Shown: positions 30,160-42,449, counted from the first letter of the stretch. The stretch is 64,000 nt of DNA from Agapanthus africanus (GCA_030015575.1 CM057347.1:509581176-509645175), one strand, 5' to 3'. Translations and numbers: made by a program. Notes: generated by a model not told the origin, from the sequence alone.

Positions 30160-31350
30160 CTTCGAGGTAGAACATCATTCCAGGGGTGGAGCATCATCCC
30201 GGGGAGCATGATTCCCGGGGATCGGAGCATCATTCTGATTCGCGGAGCATAATTCCAGAGATCATAGCATCGTTCCGAAGGGGGGAGCATAATTCCAGGG
30301 TTCGGAGCATCGTTCCGAAGGGCGGAGCATAATTCCAGAGATCGGAGCATCGTTCCGAAGGGGGAGCATAATTCCAGGGTTCGGAGCATCGTTCCGAAGG
30401 GGGGGAGCATAATTCCAGGGTTCGGAGCATCGTTCCGAAGGGCGGAGCATAATTCCAGAGATCGGAGCATCGTTCCGAAGGGCGGAGCATGATTCCAGAG
30501 TTCGGAGCATCTTTCCGAAGAGCGGCGCATAATTCCAAGGATCGGAGTATCATTCTGATGAGCGGAGCATCATTCCAATTTGCGGAGCATAATTCCAAGG
30601 ATCGAAGCATCATTCCGATGAGCGGAGCATGATTCCAAGGGATCGGAGCATCATTTCGAAGGGCGGAGCATGATTCCAGGGATCGGAGCATCATTCCGAT
30701 GAGCGGAGCATCATTCCAAGGATCGGAGCATCATTCCGATGATCGGAGCATGGTTCCAGGGATCGGAGCATCATTCCGAAGGGCGGAGCATGATTCCAGG
30801 GATCGGAGCATCATTCCGATGAGCGGAGCATCATTCCAATTTGCGAAGCATAATTCCAAGGATCGGAGCATCATTCCGATGAGCGGAGCATGATTCCAGG
30901 GGATCGGAGCATCATTCCGAAGGGCGGAGCATGATTCCAGGGTTCGGAGCATCATTCCGATGGGCGGAGCATAATTCCAGAGATCGGAGCATCTTTCCGA
31001 AGAGCGGCAGATATTCTGACCGAAACATAATTTCGATGCAGAGGTTGATTCCCGGGCGAAGCATAATTCCGACGGGGAATGCATATACTCCAAGGCGAAG
31101 CATGATTTCGACACGGGGTACATTCTGAGACGGAGCATGATTCTAAAGTAGAGCTTATTGGTTGACTTGATCCCGAGGCGAAACATAATTTCGACAGGGA
31201 AGGCAGGTACACCGAGGCGAAGCATCATTTCGACACGGGGTGCATTCTGAGACGAAGCATAATTCCGACTAGGAGGTCGTTATCCCGAGGCGAAGCATGA
31301 TTTCGACACGGGGTAAATTCTGGGACGAAGCATGATTCCGCCGCAGAGGT
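30160..31350. repeat. 20-bp tandem repeat array in element C 3' region
   Basis: 30180-31010 is a run of about forty 20-mers of the type CGGAGCATCATTCCGATGAG and CGGAGCATGATTCCAGGGAT, the reverse complement of B's array. 31010-31350 holds the looser, longer units (GAAGCATGATTTCGACACGG). Units differ between the two elements in order and number, so the arrays have expanded independently. Confidence 0.93.
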
Positions 31351-33240
31351 TGTTGGTTTGATTTGATTTGGGTTGACATCAGCATTGCTACACTGGGATA
31401 TGGTAACAGGAGCGAATCATTATTTGTCTCGAGAGGATTTGGGGATTGGTTTTTTTTTGTTTGGCATCAGCATCGCTACACTAGAATATGGTACCAGGAG
31501 CGAATCATCATTTGCGTTTGCTTATTAGGAAACGATGGCTTAGGAGACAGGTTTTAAGTCCCTATCGCCTAAGACTTTTCAACTTTGTGAGCCGTAAGGG
31601 TCTCACAAAGCATTTTCTCCCTACAGGTCGTAAGGATCCCGTAAGTGCATTTTCTCCTTGGGAGTCGTGGGGACTCCTAAGTGTGTTGCTCCTTTGTGAG
31701 TCGTAAGGATCTCACGTGGGAATTTTCTCCTAACAAAGTCGAGAGGACTTTGTGAGTGCATTTCATTTCATTTTTTTTACGAGTTTGCGCCCTTTCGGGT
31801 TTTCACAAACTCGCCGGCAGTCCTGCTGTTTTTACTCACGGAGCCCTTTCGGGTTTTCATCCGTGCCCATTTTGCTTGTGGACATACCATTCTTTTTATT
31901 TTTTTTATTTTTTATTTTTTATTTTTTTTTGTGGGACTTTGAATGTGGTCTCACCGGTAGGACTTGGGAGAGGTTGGGATCGTTTTACGCCCGTGGATTG
32001 TATACGGTTTTACAGGATGTATGATCTAGACCGTAGGGCCATAAAATTTTGGGACTTTGTTGGCGTCTGCATCGCTACACTGGAATATGGTACCAGGAGC
32101 GACTCATCATTCGCCGCTTGGGGTATGGGGAGTGGAATTTGGTTGGCGTCTGCATCGTTGCACTGGAATATGGTACCAGGAGCGACTCATCATTCGCCAT
32201 TTAGGGATTGGAATTTGGAATTTGGTTGGCGTCTGCATCGTTGCACTGGAATATGGTACCAGGAGCGACTCATCATTCGCCATTTAGGGATTGGAATTTG
32301 GAATTTGGTTGGCGTCTGCATCGCTGCACTGGAATATGGTACCAGGAGCGACTCATCATTCGCCACTTGGGAATTTGGAAAGCGATGGCTTAGGAGACAG
32401 GTTTAGATCCCTATCACCTGAGACTTTTCAATTTTATGGGCCGTGAGGGTCCCATAAAGCATTTTCTCCCTACGAGTCGTAAGGATCCCGCAGGTGTATT
32501 TTCTCCTTAGGAGTCGTGAGGACTCCTAAGTGTGTATTTCCTTTGTGAGTCGTAAGGATCCCACAAAGGTTTGTTCTCCTCATGTATCGTGAGGACACAT
32601 GAGTGGGTCTTCTCAATGGAGCATAATTCCAAGGGCGGAGACCAGCCGCGTAACAGGTGATTGTGGTGGGGCATGGGTATGATGAGAATTATTTGAGCCC
32701 GTGGATTGTATACGGTAGTCAATTTGGGGACCAACCGTAGGGCCGGGAGAATTTTGGAAATTTGAATTTTTGTCGGCGTCTGCATCGCTGCACTGGAATA
32801 TGGTACCAGGAGCGACTCATCATTCGTCTTTGTTTTGTTTGTTTTTTGTTTTGTTTTACCGCGTTGCTCTATCATTTCAGATTTTCTTATCGCGAAGATC
32901 GCTATTGCCCTATCATTTCGGCTATTTATTCGCGGTTGCCCCATCATTTCGGCTTTATTTTCATTTTTATTTTCACTCGCTGATTTTTATTGCGAGTTGC
33001 CCCATCATTTCGGCTTTTCTTTATTTTTCTTTTATTTACACATTTTTTTTTATTTACACATATTTTTTTTTACATTCCCAGTTTAATGACTTAGAGGTCG
33101 ATTGTTCCCAGTTTAATGACGTGGTGGTCGATTGTTCCCAGTTTAATGACGTGGTGGTCGATTGTGTGCAGAGAAAGGCAGATGTCTGAGAGAATTAGTT
33201 TCACGAAGAACTTCGGTCTCCGTTTGTATGAAATTGGCGG
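31351..33240 (-). other. Element C 3' non-coding region: ordered hairpin modules
   Basis: No gene. In transcription order (descending): three 31-bp units containing TTCCCAGTTTAATGACG (33170-33077), the ACTCGC/GCGAGT hairpin (near 32998-32976), a 54-nt hairpin (32832-32778), the CCGTATACAATCCACGGGC motif (near 32707), hairpin array (32610-32385), four 54-nt hairpins (32375-32058), the motif (near 31997), twin GAAA-loop hairpins (31867-31779), hairpin array (31760-31535), two 54-nt hairpins (31515-31370). The order equals that of element B. Confidence 0.8.
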
Positions 33241-33247
33241 TCGCATC

Positions 33248-35390
33248 TTAACTGTTTACTAACACGCCTTTGGACAGTTCTATCTCTCCTGCCTTGTATT
33301 GCTTTTCGACCCAATCTTTGAAGACGAAACAGTCCTCAATGGCATGACCTATCACTCTGTGATAGGGGCAGTATTTGGGGTCGTCGGTCTTATTCGCTTC
33401 CTGCGGTCTTTTTGACTCTGGCAGTTGTAGACCGTTCTTCAGGGCGTCTTTGAATATTTTACGGATTTTGTCCCTTCTGAAGGAATAGACCTTATCCAGC
33501 TTCTCTTTCAGTGGAGATTCTCCTCCCTTTCCGAACATTGGCTTCCGAAGCTGGTTGGCATTAGGCCCGCTCAACCCTTGCTTATTTCGGTTGGCCAAGG
33601 CATTGAAAGATTCAGAATCGTCGGAATTTCCGCCTTTGCGATTATCGTCCTTTCGGTTTCTCCAGGACCTATTGTTATTTTGGGAATCCGAGGAGGACTC
33701 CTGCTTTGAGCGCTCCAGCATTTGAACTTTTCTGGTCAGTTCTTGGAATGTTTTGAGACCCGCGGTGCATAGAAACGGGGCCATCCAATTGTTGAGATTT
33801 CCGACAAGGAGACTGACAGATTGGTCCTGCTCTATCGGTGGTTCACATTTGACGGAGAGATTGCGCCATCGGGTTATAAAATCCGTGTTGCTTTCGTTGT
33901 TCTTGGGCTTGGTCCTTACGAGCTCGGCAATGGTGATCTTATCGCTGACGCTCATGAACCTTTGTCGAAACAAAGATTCCATTTGGACGAAAGTAGTAAC
34001 GGAGCCATCCGGTATGCTCGCGTACCAGTCGAAAGCAACATCGGTCAAGCTATTAACGAACTGGCGGAGGAGAAGCGCATCGTTGCCCCCAGTATTCCCG
34101 CATGAGGCTTTGAAGTGGGCGATGTGCTGATTCGCATTTTCCTTCCCATCGAATCTTCCGAATTTGGGGATGACATAGCCGCTAGGAAATTCTACCAGAT
34201 CATACTGAGCAGGATATGGTCTCCCACTACTGCCGATATCTTTTTGCGCTTCGGCTTCGGCCACCAATGTTTTGACTTTGCTGGAAACCAAATCCATGAT
34301 TTGATCTTGAGTTAGCGGGCTACTGTCATCGGTAGCCAAGACATTTCCCGAGATAAGATGCGACTGATTTTCATGCGGTCCGCCCACTTTTGGATTTGAG
34401 GTAACGGGTGTCGGCTGTTTTGGGACACCGTTTCCCGGTTCATGAGAGCCCTGCACCTGATTGGGCGGCTGAGAGGCAAGTTGGGCTGTGAGCTGTAGGA
34501 CGACATTTGTCAAGTCGTCAATTTTTGAGTAGAGCTTGGCCATCTCCTTGTCTTTGTTTCTGAGCTGCTTTCGGAGCTCTTGAAGCAGCTCTTGCTCCGC
34601 GGTCCTGGGGCGGAAAGTCGGCTCTTCTTCGCTTTCCGAGCCTGACTCCTCATGGACCGAAAGGTCTTTCTGCCTATCATCCTCATCGAGAGGGTTTTCA
34701 TCACCCAGCAGAGGCGGCTGTTCTTGGGAAGCGGCCACCACATTCAAGCCAGATTGGGTTTGAGATGGGTAGCCCCATCCTTGCTCTTGCAGCGCGTGCC
34801 TACCGTGTAGACAGTGTGGACCACATACCCAGCCATTTCCTCATCTTCGGCGGGGTAACCCTGTTCTTCGAACCTCATGAGGTTCAGCCTGGCAGGAGCC
34901 CTAGCCCTTTTGTTGGCTCTATATCTGAGCCTTTTCTCCCTCAGCTTCTCGATTTTGAAGGCTTGGCGGGCATCCGCTATCCGGGAAGCCATTGTGAGTT
35001 GATCAGAGGGGACTTAGAGAAGACACCCGATCGAGCAGTGGTCGAGGGAATCGCTGGAGCTTGCTCGTGACGCATTGTATCTTTGTTGGTGTTGGTGGCC
35101 TTGCTCCCAGCTGGGGCCATGGAGAGTCGTTCGGAAACGGACTTGCGCTTGGGCTGAGGTGCCCTCGCGACCACCACATTTGGTCTCCTGCCTTTCGAGA
35201 CCGGTTTGTCTGCCACCGGGGCTTGAGGAGCTGGGATGGCGCCAACTGGCATGAATATAATAGTGCCGAATGGTAGCAGCGGCTCCTCCCATTGTCGCCC
35301 GAGACTGGCCGGAAGGACCGTCCTGGAGTCTATCTTCATTATGTAGGAGACAGGAGCTGTGCTGAGAGCTGAGTTCATCATCGGAGACAT
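33248..35390 (-). pseudogene. Element C gag (nearly intact)
   Basis: ATG at 35390 opens the N-terminal basic, proline-rich domain (VSYIMKIDSRTVLPASLGRQ). A frameshift near 34985 and another at 34745 separate it from a 499-codon open stretch (34747-33248) carrying the coiled coil, capsid-like domain (DVAFDWYASIPDGSVTTF), KVYSFRRDKIRKIF and zinc knuckle CPYHRVIGHAIEDC with CX2HX4HX4C spacing. The stop after GEIELSKGVLVNS ends it earlier than B. No pro-pol follows. Gag would build the particle; this copy needs two frameshift corrections to be full length. Confidence 0.92.
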
Positions 35391-35415
35391 TATCAGAAAG
35401 TGATTGCTTAAAAAC

Positions 35416-35441
35416 CTGCATGAAAAAGCATTATTTTAGTA
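35416..35441 (-). promoter_or_regulatory. Putative branch point and 3' splice site before gag (element C)
   Basis: On the minus strand TACTAAAAT (from 35441) is followed by CTTTTTCATGCAG ending at 35416, 25 bp before the gag ATG. The sequence between a possible GGGTTAAG donor (near 35487) and this CAG is AT-rich, as plant introns are. Confidence 0.45.
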
Positions 35442-35508
35442 TAAATATAGACATTTATATAGATTGAGTTCGCATGAACGCTTAACCCGAAATATGGAAG
35501 GAGAGATT

Positions 35509-35527
35509 GGTCCCACCGGACGTGCCA
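35509..35527 (-). other. Primer-binding site of element C
   Basis: Minus strand TGGCACGTCCGGTGGGACC lies 5 bp inside the 5' LTR, one base different from the E version. Confidence 0.82.
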
Positions 35528-35532
35528 GAATC

Positions 35533-37105
35533 TGTAGGGTGTTTTTTGTCACCCTATTGAGATGGGAATACGCGCGCGCTTGTCAGGTGTACTATAGATT
35601 CCCCCTGCCTAGGGTTGGTCGGGGTTTAATGATTGTGGGGATCCGAATCTCCGGCAGCCGCGAACTAAGCTGCCGTTAATTACCCCTCGCCTTTGGAGCG
35701 AGGGAACCTCCGATTGACGGCTTAAACTGGTCATACGAACTCAATGTGCAGTGTACGTGTGTTGTGTTTTGAAAGGGAGTTTTGGATATATTGGGAGCCA
35801 TGCAGAGTTTTTACGGGGGTCCCGCTACTCGGATAGCGGGCTGGGGGTCAAGGGGGCTAGCAGCCCCCTTGCGGGATGCGTGGCAGCGTCCCGTTAGAAA
35901 TTTTTTTTCTAACAGGGACAGTGTCGTGGAGTATGTGTATGTGTACATGTGTATACATATGTATATATATACATGTATATATAAATAAAGGGGAAAAATA
36001 CATCCAAAGAATGCGTGGGGCCAGCGCTTAGGCGTTTGAGCGCAAGCGCGCCACGTGTCGGCACGTGGGCGCTTTGCGCTCGAGCGCAGAGTGCTGGAGC
36101 GCAACACGCCACGTGTCGGCACGTGGGCGCTTTGCGCTCGGACGCTGAGCGCTTGGGCGCAAGCGCGCCAAGTGTTGGCACGTGGGCAACTTGCGCTCGA
36201 GCGCTTGCGCACGAGCGCAAGAGCGCCACATATCGGCACGGGGGCGACTTGCGCTCGAGCGCTTGCGCTCGAGCGCTTGCGCTGGAGCGCAAGCGCGCCA
36301 CTTGTTGGCACGTGGGCGCTTTGCGCTTGAGCGCAAGCGCGCCACGTGTCGGCACGCGGGCGCTCTGCGCTTGAGCGCCGGCGAGAAAAAGAGGCTTTTA
36401 GCCTAAAAATATTTCTCGGAAGAGAAATCAGAGAGGAGTTGGACTCCTGAGTGTTGTTGGGGTAAAAATTTACACCCCCGTTGACCGAGTCAAAGTCAAG
36501 GTCAACCCCAAACCAGGTGGGCCCAAGCCCAGGTCAAGCGGGCCCATGCCTAAGTCGAGCCCGCGGCCAGCCTCCTCCATGCCAAAATGCAGATCATGTA
36601 ATAAATAGTTTTTATGTAATTTTTTATACATGAATGTATGCAAAATGGGCATAAAACCAATATTTTGTAAGCCCATGACTTATGTGCAAAAAAGAAATGG
36701 CACATGAGCCATGGGATGGGCAAAATGCCATTTTGCAAAGCTCAAGGAGCTATATGTAAATATGTAAGCCTATATAAGGAAACATGATGAATAAAAAAAA
36801 AGACACTTTTTCATTCCCCCAAAAAACTAGGGTTTTTTGTGCCTCCTGCTCCTTCTCCAAGGTTCTAAACCTTCTCAATTCTTTTGAATTAAATCAAGAG
36901 TTTTACTCTTTCTTTTCCAAAACTAAGTAGTTTTCCACCACAAAACCCACAAAGGGGAACTCAGATATCCCATTAGATCTTAGAAAGGAGAGATTTTTAG
37001 ATCTCACATCTCTTGATCATCAAGATCCAGCCAACAGAGGAGGAAGAGAAAGAATCCCTTTCATCAACCAAAACATTTTAGGAGTTTAACTCCATATATT
37101 TACAT

Positions 37106-37153
<48 letters not shown>

Positions 37154-38901
37154 ATATCTCCTTTCTGAAGCATAGCTTCTGATTCTGGGACTAAAAGTCC
37201 CTTTATCTCGCCAGCGCCCAGCGCTCGAGCGCAAAATGCCCACGTGCCGACATGTGACGCGCTTGCGCTCAGGCGCCCAGCGCTCGAGCGCAAAGCGCCC
37301 ACGTGCCGACACGTGGCGCGCTTGCGCTCAGGCGCCCAGCGCTCAAGCGCAAAGCGCCCACGTGCCGACACGTGGCGCGCTTGCGCTAAGGCGCACTGCG
37401 CTCGAGCGCAAAGCGCCCATATGCCGACACGTGGCGAGATTGCGCTCAGGCGCACTGCGCTCGAGCGCACAGCGCCCACGTACCGACACGTGGCGCGCTT
37501 GCGCTCAGGCGCACTGCGCTCGAGCGCAAAGCGCCCATGTACCGACATGTGGCATGCTTGCGCTCAGGCGCACTGCGCTCGAGCGCAAAGCGCCTACATG
37601 CCGACACGTGGCGTGCTGCGCTCAAGCGCACTGTGCTCGAGCGCAAAGCGCCCACATGCCGGCACGTAGCGCACTTGCGCTCAAGCGCAAAACGCCCACG
37701 TGCTGACACGTGGCGCGCTTGCGTCTGAGCGCACAGCACCTAAGCGCACATCGCTCAAGGCGCTGGCCCCACGCATCCTTTGGATGCCTTTTCCCCCTCT
37801 TTCCTTTATATATATATACATATATACATATATATATATACACACATATGTATAAATATTTACACACACACATACTCCGCGACATTGTCCCAGTTAGAAA
37901 TAATTTCTAACGGGGCGCTGCCCCGCATCCCGCAAGGGGGCTGCTAGCCCCCTTGACCCCCAGCCCGCTATCCGGGTAGCGGGACCCCCGTAAAAACTCT
38001 GCGTGGCTCCCGATATATCCAAACCCCCCTTTCAAAACACAACACACGTATACTGTACATTGAGTTCGCATGACCATTTTAACCCGTTAATCGGAGGTTC
38101 CCTCGCCCCAAAGGCGAGGGGTAATTAACGGCAGCTTAGTCCGCGGCTGCCGGAGATTTGGATCCCCACAATCAATAAACCCTGGCCTACCCTAGGCAGG
38201 GGGAATTTGTAGTATTCGCCTGACAAGCGCGTGCGTATTCCTATCTCAATGGGGTGACGAAAAACACCCTACAAGTGTGTTTTTGGGGTTAATGGAAGGG
38301 GTTCTTCTTCTTCCTCCTCTGTTAGCTGGATCTTGAAGATCAAGAGATGTGAGATCTCAAAATCTCTCCTTTTTGGGATCTAAAGACAGATCCAAGTTCT
38401 CCTTTGTGGGTTTGGTGGTGAAAAACTATTTTGTTTTTGAAAAGGAAGAGTAAAACTCTTGATTTAATTCAAGAGAAAGAAGAAGGTTTTGGAACCTTGA
38501 GGAAGGAGAAAAGATCTCAGATCTAATTTTTTTGGAGAGAATGAAAAGTCTTTTTTATTCATCATCATGTTGCCTTTTATAGGCTTACATATTTACATAT
38601 AGCCCCTTGAGCTTCACAAAAATGGCATTTTGCCTATCCCATGGCTCATGTGCCATTTCGTTTTTGCACATAAGCCATGGGCTTACAAAATATTGGCTTT
38701 ATGCCCATTTTGCATACATTCATGTATAAAAAAAAATTACATAAAAATTATTTATTACATGATTTTGTTGTTGGCATGGGGAGGCTGGCCGCGGGCTCGA
38801 CTTGGGCATGGGCCCGCTTGACCTGGGCTTCGGCCCACCTAGCTTGGGGGTTGACCTTGACTTTGACTCGGTCAACCGGGGTGTAAATTTTTACCCCAAC
38901 A
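35533..38901 (-). repeat. 5' LTR of element C (interrupted)
   Basis: Pieces 35533-36449 and 38274-38901 together give about 1545 bp and align with the 3' LTR (28496-30085). The interruption is solo LTR G with its TSD. The junction falls in the sequence matching 29446-29465 of the 3' LTR, which confirms precise insertion. The CACGTG/GCGC array (36020-36380) is shorter than in the 3' LTR. Confidence 0.92.
36455..38273 (+). mobile_element. Solo LTR 'G' (1819 bp) inside element C's 5' LTR
   Basis: The unit begins TGTTGGGGTAAAAATTTAC and ends AACACCCTACA, flanked by a perfect TSD AGTGT (36450-36454 and 38274-38278). It belongs to the same LTR family as its host but lies in the opposite orientation. 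TATA box at 36771-36777. A long TA/AAT microsatellite (37105-37155) and a large array of GCGC/CACGTG units (37210-37770) make it the longest LTR of the family here. Confidence 0.93.
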
Positions 38902-39209
38902 AGGAGCACTTGGAGCAGACCCCTGAGCAGTACACTGAAGACCCCGAGCTATAGCCACTTTTATATATTTTCTTTTCAGTTCATGCCATTGTTTAGGCAT
39001 TATTTTCCATCCTTGTATTTACATTTCCAGTTGTACCTGTAAAAGAATGTTTAATAAATAAAGTTGATGTTCATTATATTCATGTTTCTTGTGTACATTT
39101 TATTTTATATCGCTTAGATATGCTTAGCGTGTTTACTTCTGAGTAAATACGTCGCGTGGCCCATCGCGTCCCCTTGGCCGTACACCGGGAAGCGGGGCGT
39201 GACATTATG

Positions 39210-39284
39210 TTTCATTAAAAATACATGTCCATACCTTGAGAAATTATCTGTGAAAGTAATGAAGTAGGAATAGCCACTTCATGC
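39210..39284 (-). pseudogene. Ty1/copia integrase fragment, first catalytic Asp
   Basis: The minus strand reads GYSYFITFTDNFSRYGHVFL, the copia integrase segment with the first catalytic Asp (FTD). It joins in frame to 25898 across LTR D. Just upstream of GYSYF, in the copy next to element E, an in-frame TGA is found. The remaining 5' part of the copia element must lie to the right of elements E and F, outside the window. Confidence 0.9.
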
Positions 39285-39916
39285 TGTTCCCTGATTAAAA
39301 ATCAGGAAAAGATTCATAAGAGGCATCACGTGCTCACACGTGACCAGTGGTCACGTGTTGGCACGTGATAGTCAAGCAGCGGCACAGAGCATATTTGTTC
39401 TCTAATTAAAAGTCAAGAGGAAGCTTCAGAACAGGTATCACGTGCTCACACGTGACCAGTGGTCACGTGTTGGCACGTCTCATGTGTTGGCACGTGATGG
39501 TTAAGCAGCGGCCAGAGAACAGAGCGCAGAAGAAGAGAAGCCCATTCTAGGGGTCACGTGCCTACAGTGACCAGGGGTCACTTGGCCACACGTGACCGGC
39601 TTTAAGAGCCTTATTCTTTAACAGAATTAAATTCTGAGGATAAATCTTTTAAATCTTTCTAAAATGAAGAAGAATTATCTAAAACCGTTGGATTAAAAAT
39701 CTAAAGGTGATTAAATATCACCAATTTATGGAAAAATCTTGGACTTGGAAAGATTTCCCCCGAAATCTAACTGAAATAACAAAGAGATATCTTTGGATTT
39801 AAAATCCAATGGTGAATAAAATTCTCCCAACAATCTAAAGGCCCAGATTAATGATAAATATAAATCAAATCTCTCAATGAGAGATTTACTAAACAGATTG
39901 ATTCTTTTCCTTCTCC

Positions 39917-39924
39917 TATAAATA
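39917..39924 (+). promoter_or_regulatory. TATA box of element E LTR
   Basis: TATAAATA at the centre of the dyad CTCCTATAAATAGGAG (39913-39928). Confidence 0.7.
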
Positions 39925-40069
39925 GGAGCCAAGAAAAGAAGAGGGGAGACCTTTGGACCTTTTCTTTTGATACACAGAGAGAGAGATATAGAGCCTTTGA
40001 TTCCCTGCAAAAGTAAAACCTTAGGTAAGAAAAGAAAAGGGAGGCTTCAAAAGAGAATTTAATTCTCAA

Positions 40070-41281
40070 AAGAGTTTAACTCTTATATAAAGAAAGGAAC
40101 TTAGTTCTTTCTCTGGTAGAGGATCTGCAAAGTGCACATCTCCCCATGAATTGAGAATTTAATTCTCATTGGGTTGAGATCCTGCCATGCAGATTTAAAA
40201 CACAGAGGAGGAACTGAGTTTTGAGAATTTAATTCTCACAAAATGATAGGAATTCAATTCCTTTGAGATAAAAATTAGGGTTTAACCCTATGTTATAGGA
40301 ATTTTATTCCTTCAAAATGAACAGAACTAGGGTTTAACCCTAATTGAGAACATAATTCTCTCAAACTCACAGGAATTTAATTCCTTTAAAAAAAAGAAAT
40401 TAGGGTTTAACCCTATTTAAGAATATAATTCTTCAGAAGAAAACAGGAATTTAATTCCTCTAAAGTTTGTTGTTAGGGTTTAACCCTATGAAGAATTTAA
40501 TTCTTAAAAGATGAACAGATGTTTAAAACATGCAAAGAACCAGAGTCACGTGCTACCACGTGACCCCTGCAAAGATCCACAGAAAAGAACTTTCAAGCAA
40601 CACATCACGTGTTACCACGTGACTCCTGCAAAGATCCATAATAAAGAACTTTGAGGCAATGCCTCACGTGCCCCACGTGATCTCTAAAGCACATAGAGAA
40701 AAAGGCAAAAGAAACAGAAAAGAGCTCTAGGACGCCCTCACGTGTCAACACGTGACCCATAATGAACATTCTAACAGATCAAAGCGTGAGCCCCCATCAC
40801 GTGCCCACACGTGATGGCTTTCAAAATTAAAAGTGTTAAACACTTATCTGTAGAACAAAATAAAGGGAAGCAGGGCGCTCTCACGTGCTACCACGTGACC
40901 CCTTGGCCGAAGCTCTAACAGATAAACGCCCAAATTCTCATCACGTGACAGCACGTGATACTTCAAAGTATTCAATACTTTTGACTGAATAAAATAAGGG
41001 AAATCAGGGCGCTCTCACGTGTCCACACGTGACCTCGCTCTCCTTAGTGTTTAACACTAGTCTGGAGATTTTGTCCCCAGTGTTTAACACTGATTTTCTT
41101 AGTGTTTAACACTGATTGGAAAACTCTATTTGCAGTGTTTAACACTGATTTTCTTACTGTTTAACACTAATTTGAAAACTTTGTTCCCAGTGTTCAACAC
41201 TGATTATCTTTCAGTGTTTAACACTAGCTTGTTAATCTTATTCCCAGTGTTCAACACTGTTGGTCTCTAGTGTTTAACACT
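40070..41281 (+). repeat. Array of short dyads in element E leader
   Basis: Many different self-complementary words follow one another. AGTGT-TTA-ACACT (or TCA centre) occurs at 41046, 41079, 41101, 41134, 41189, 41213, 41246 and 41269. AGGGT-TTA-ACCCT occurs at 40277, 40329, 40402 and 40475. AGGAAT-TTA-ATTCCT occurs at 40371. GAGAAT-TTA-ATTCTC occurs several times between 40140 and 40240. Arms differ, but the 3-nt centre and 13- to 15-bp size are kept. No coding sequence. Confidence 0.85.
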
Positions 41282-42449
41282 AGCTTTAGCTCAATTGGCT
41301 AAGTTTCCAGAGGCAAAGCCTCTCCTTCAACGAATCAACAGAGGGCCAATATCCCAAACATGATTGGACTTAGCCCAAACTGGCCATAAGTCCTCAATTC
41401 AAACCTAACTGGGCCAATGGGCTTATGATATAATAATTGATCTTAGTTTCCAAATTGGACTACAGATCACTTAATCTATTTTGGTTTAAGGGTACATCTC
41501 TTCACTCCTTTGATACTTGGCGTTGTAATTCCTCAACGTCTTCAAAGAGGTGACGGGTCCCGATGACCACACATTGATTCGGACTGTGGGGTCCATAAAC
41601 TCATGGACTATGAGGTCCTTAACCTTGACCGTAATATCTTAAAACTAAACGCTGGACTGTGGGGTCCTTAAACCCATGGACTATGAGGTCCTTAACCTTG
41701 ACCGGAATGTCTTAAAACTAACAACGGACTATGACGTCCTTAACCTTGACCGTGATGTCTTAAAACTAACATCGAACTGTGGAGTCCTTAAATCCACGGA
41801 CTACGACGTCCTTAACCTTGACCGCAACGTCTTAAAACTAACACTGGACCGCAATGTCCTTAAACTACCTATTGACCGCAATGTCACTAAACAACAGGCC
41901 CTCTCTAATCGCTCTCTTGTCGGATCTAAACGATCCCGTTAAGTTGATCTTAGTCTAAAACTAGACTAACGTATCCTTAACAAACGTTTAAGTCGATCTT
42001 AGTCTCAAATGAGGCTAACGTATCCTTAAACACAACCCCCAAACCCAAATCTAAGATAATACGGATTTGGACTAGTCCACGCCCTACGGGCGACGACATA
42101 ACTCAGTCTCCGTATACAATCCACGGGCAACTAAACACAAAACAAACACACACGACACGAAGTGATCATCTGGAGAAGGAGAAAGTTGTTACCATAATGC
42201 GGTAGCGTAATTAACTGCAGGGGCTTGCGCCTGCAGGGAAGAGCGTCCCCATAATCAAAAACCCCTCAAGCGAGGGGGAATCTGACGAAGTCTGCTATAT
42301 CGGACGCATCCGTTTAAACCTTCGATACATGGTGTCATAAATCAACTTGGCATCTTCGGAGAGGTGGACGGATAGCACAAATTAGCATCTGCCCCGAATT
42401 TCAGGCAAGACGTCCATGTCTTGGCCGCCATTCGGAGGGGAACGGATTC

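Larger units (their letters stand above)
28496..38901 (-). mobile_element. Element C: gag-only Tat-lineage retrotransposon, minus strand
   Basis: LTRs at 28496-30085 and 35533-38901 (the latter split by solo LTR G) are flanked by a perfect TSD AGGAG (28491-28495 and 38902-38906) in LTR D. On the minus strand: 5' LTR, PBS, gag, structured non-coding region, 20-bp tandem repeats, PPT, 3' LTR. No pro or pol. It is the sister of element B with the same deletion and module order, and has the best-preserved gag of the A family in this window. Confidence 0.94.
25899..39204 (+). mobile_element. Solo LTR 'D' (about 2.9 kb, split by element C)
   Basis: The left part 25899-28495 and right part 38907-39204 form one unit beginning TGTAACAACCC and ending GGGGCGTGACA, flanked by a perfect TSD TTATG (25894-25898 and 39205-39209) in copia integrase. 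It has TATAAATA at 26451-26458 and AATAAATAAAG near 39052 in the right part. There is no PBS, PPT or coding region and only one copy, so it is a solo LTR. The TGTAAC...GTGACA ends and length resemble Tekay/Del chromovirus LTRs; that assignment is an inference. Confidence 0.85.
39285..42444 (+). repeat. 5' LTR of element E
   Basis: The repeat is 3160 bp, TGTTCCCTGATT to GGAGGGGAACG (the terminal CA has become CG; F has AACA). TATA box at 39917-39924. CACGTG-rich direct and inverted repeats flank the promoter (39325-39600 and 40550-41030). The leader 40070-41281 is made of short dyads. 41570-41900 repeats GGAC-N6-GTCC units. The end (42180-42444) has the U5 hairpins shared with F. Confidence 0.85.

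Noticed and set aside
39726..40069. Minus-strand open frames in element E LTR
   Set aside because: They overlap the TATA box and leader of the plus-strand LTR and have AT-rich, non-coding-like composition.
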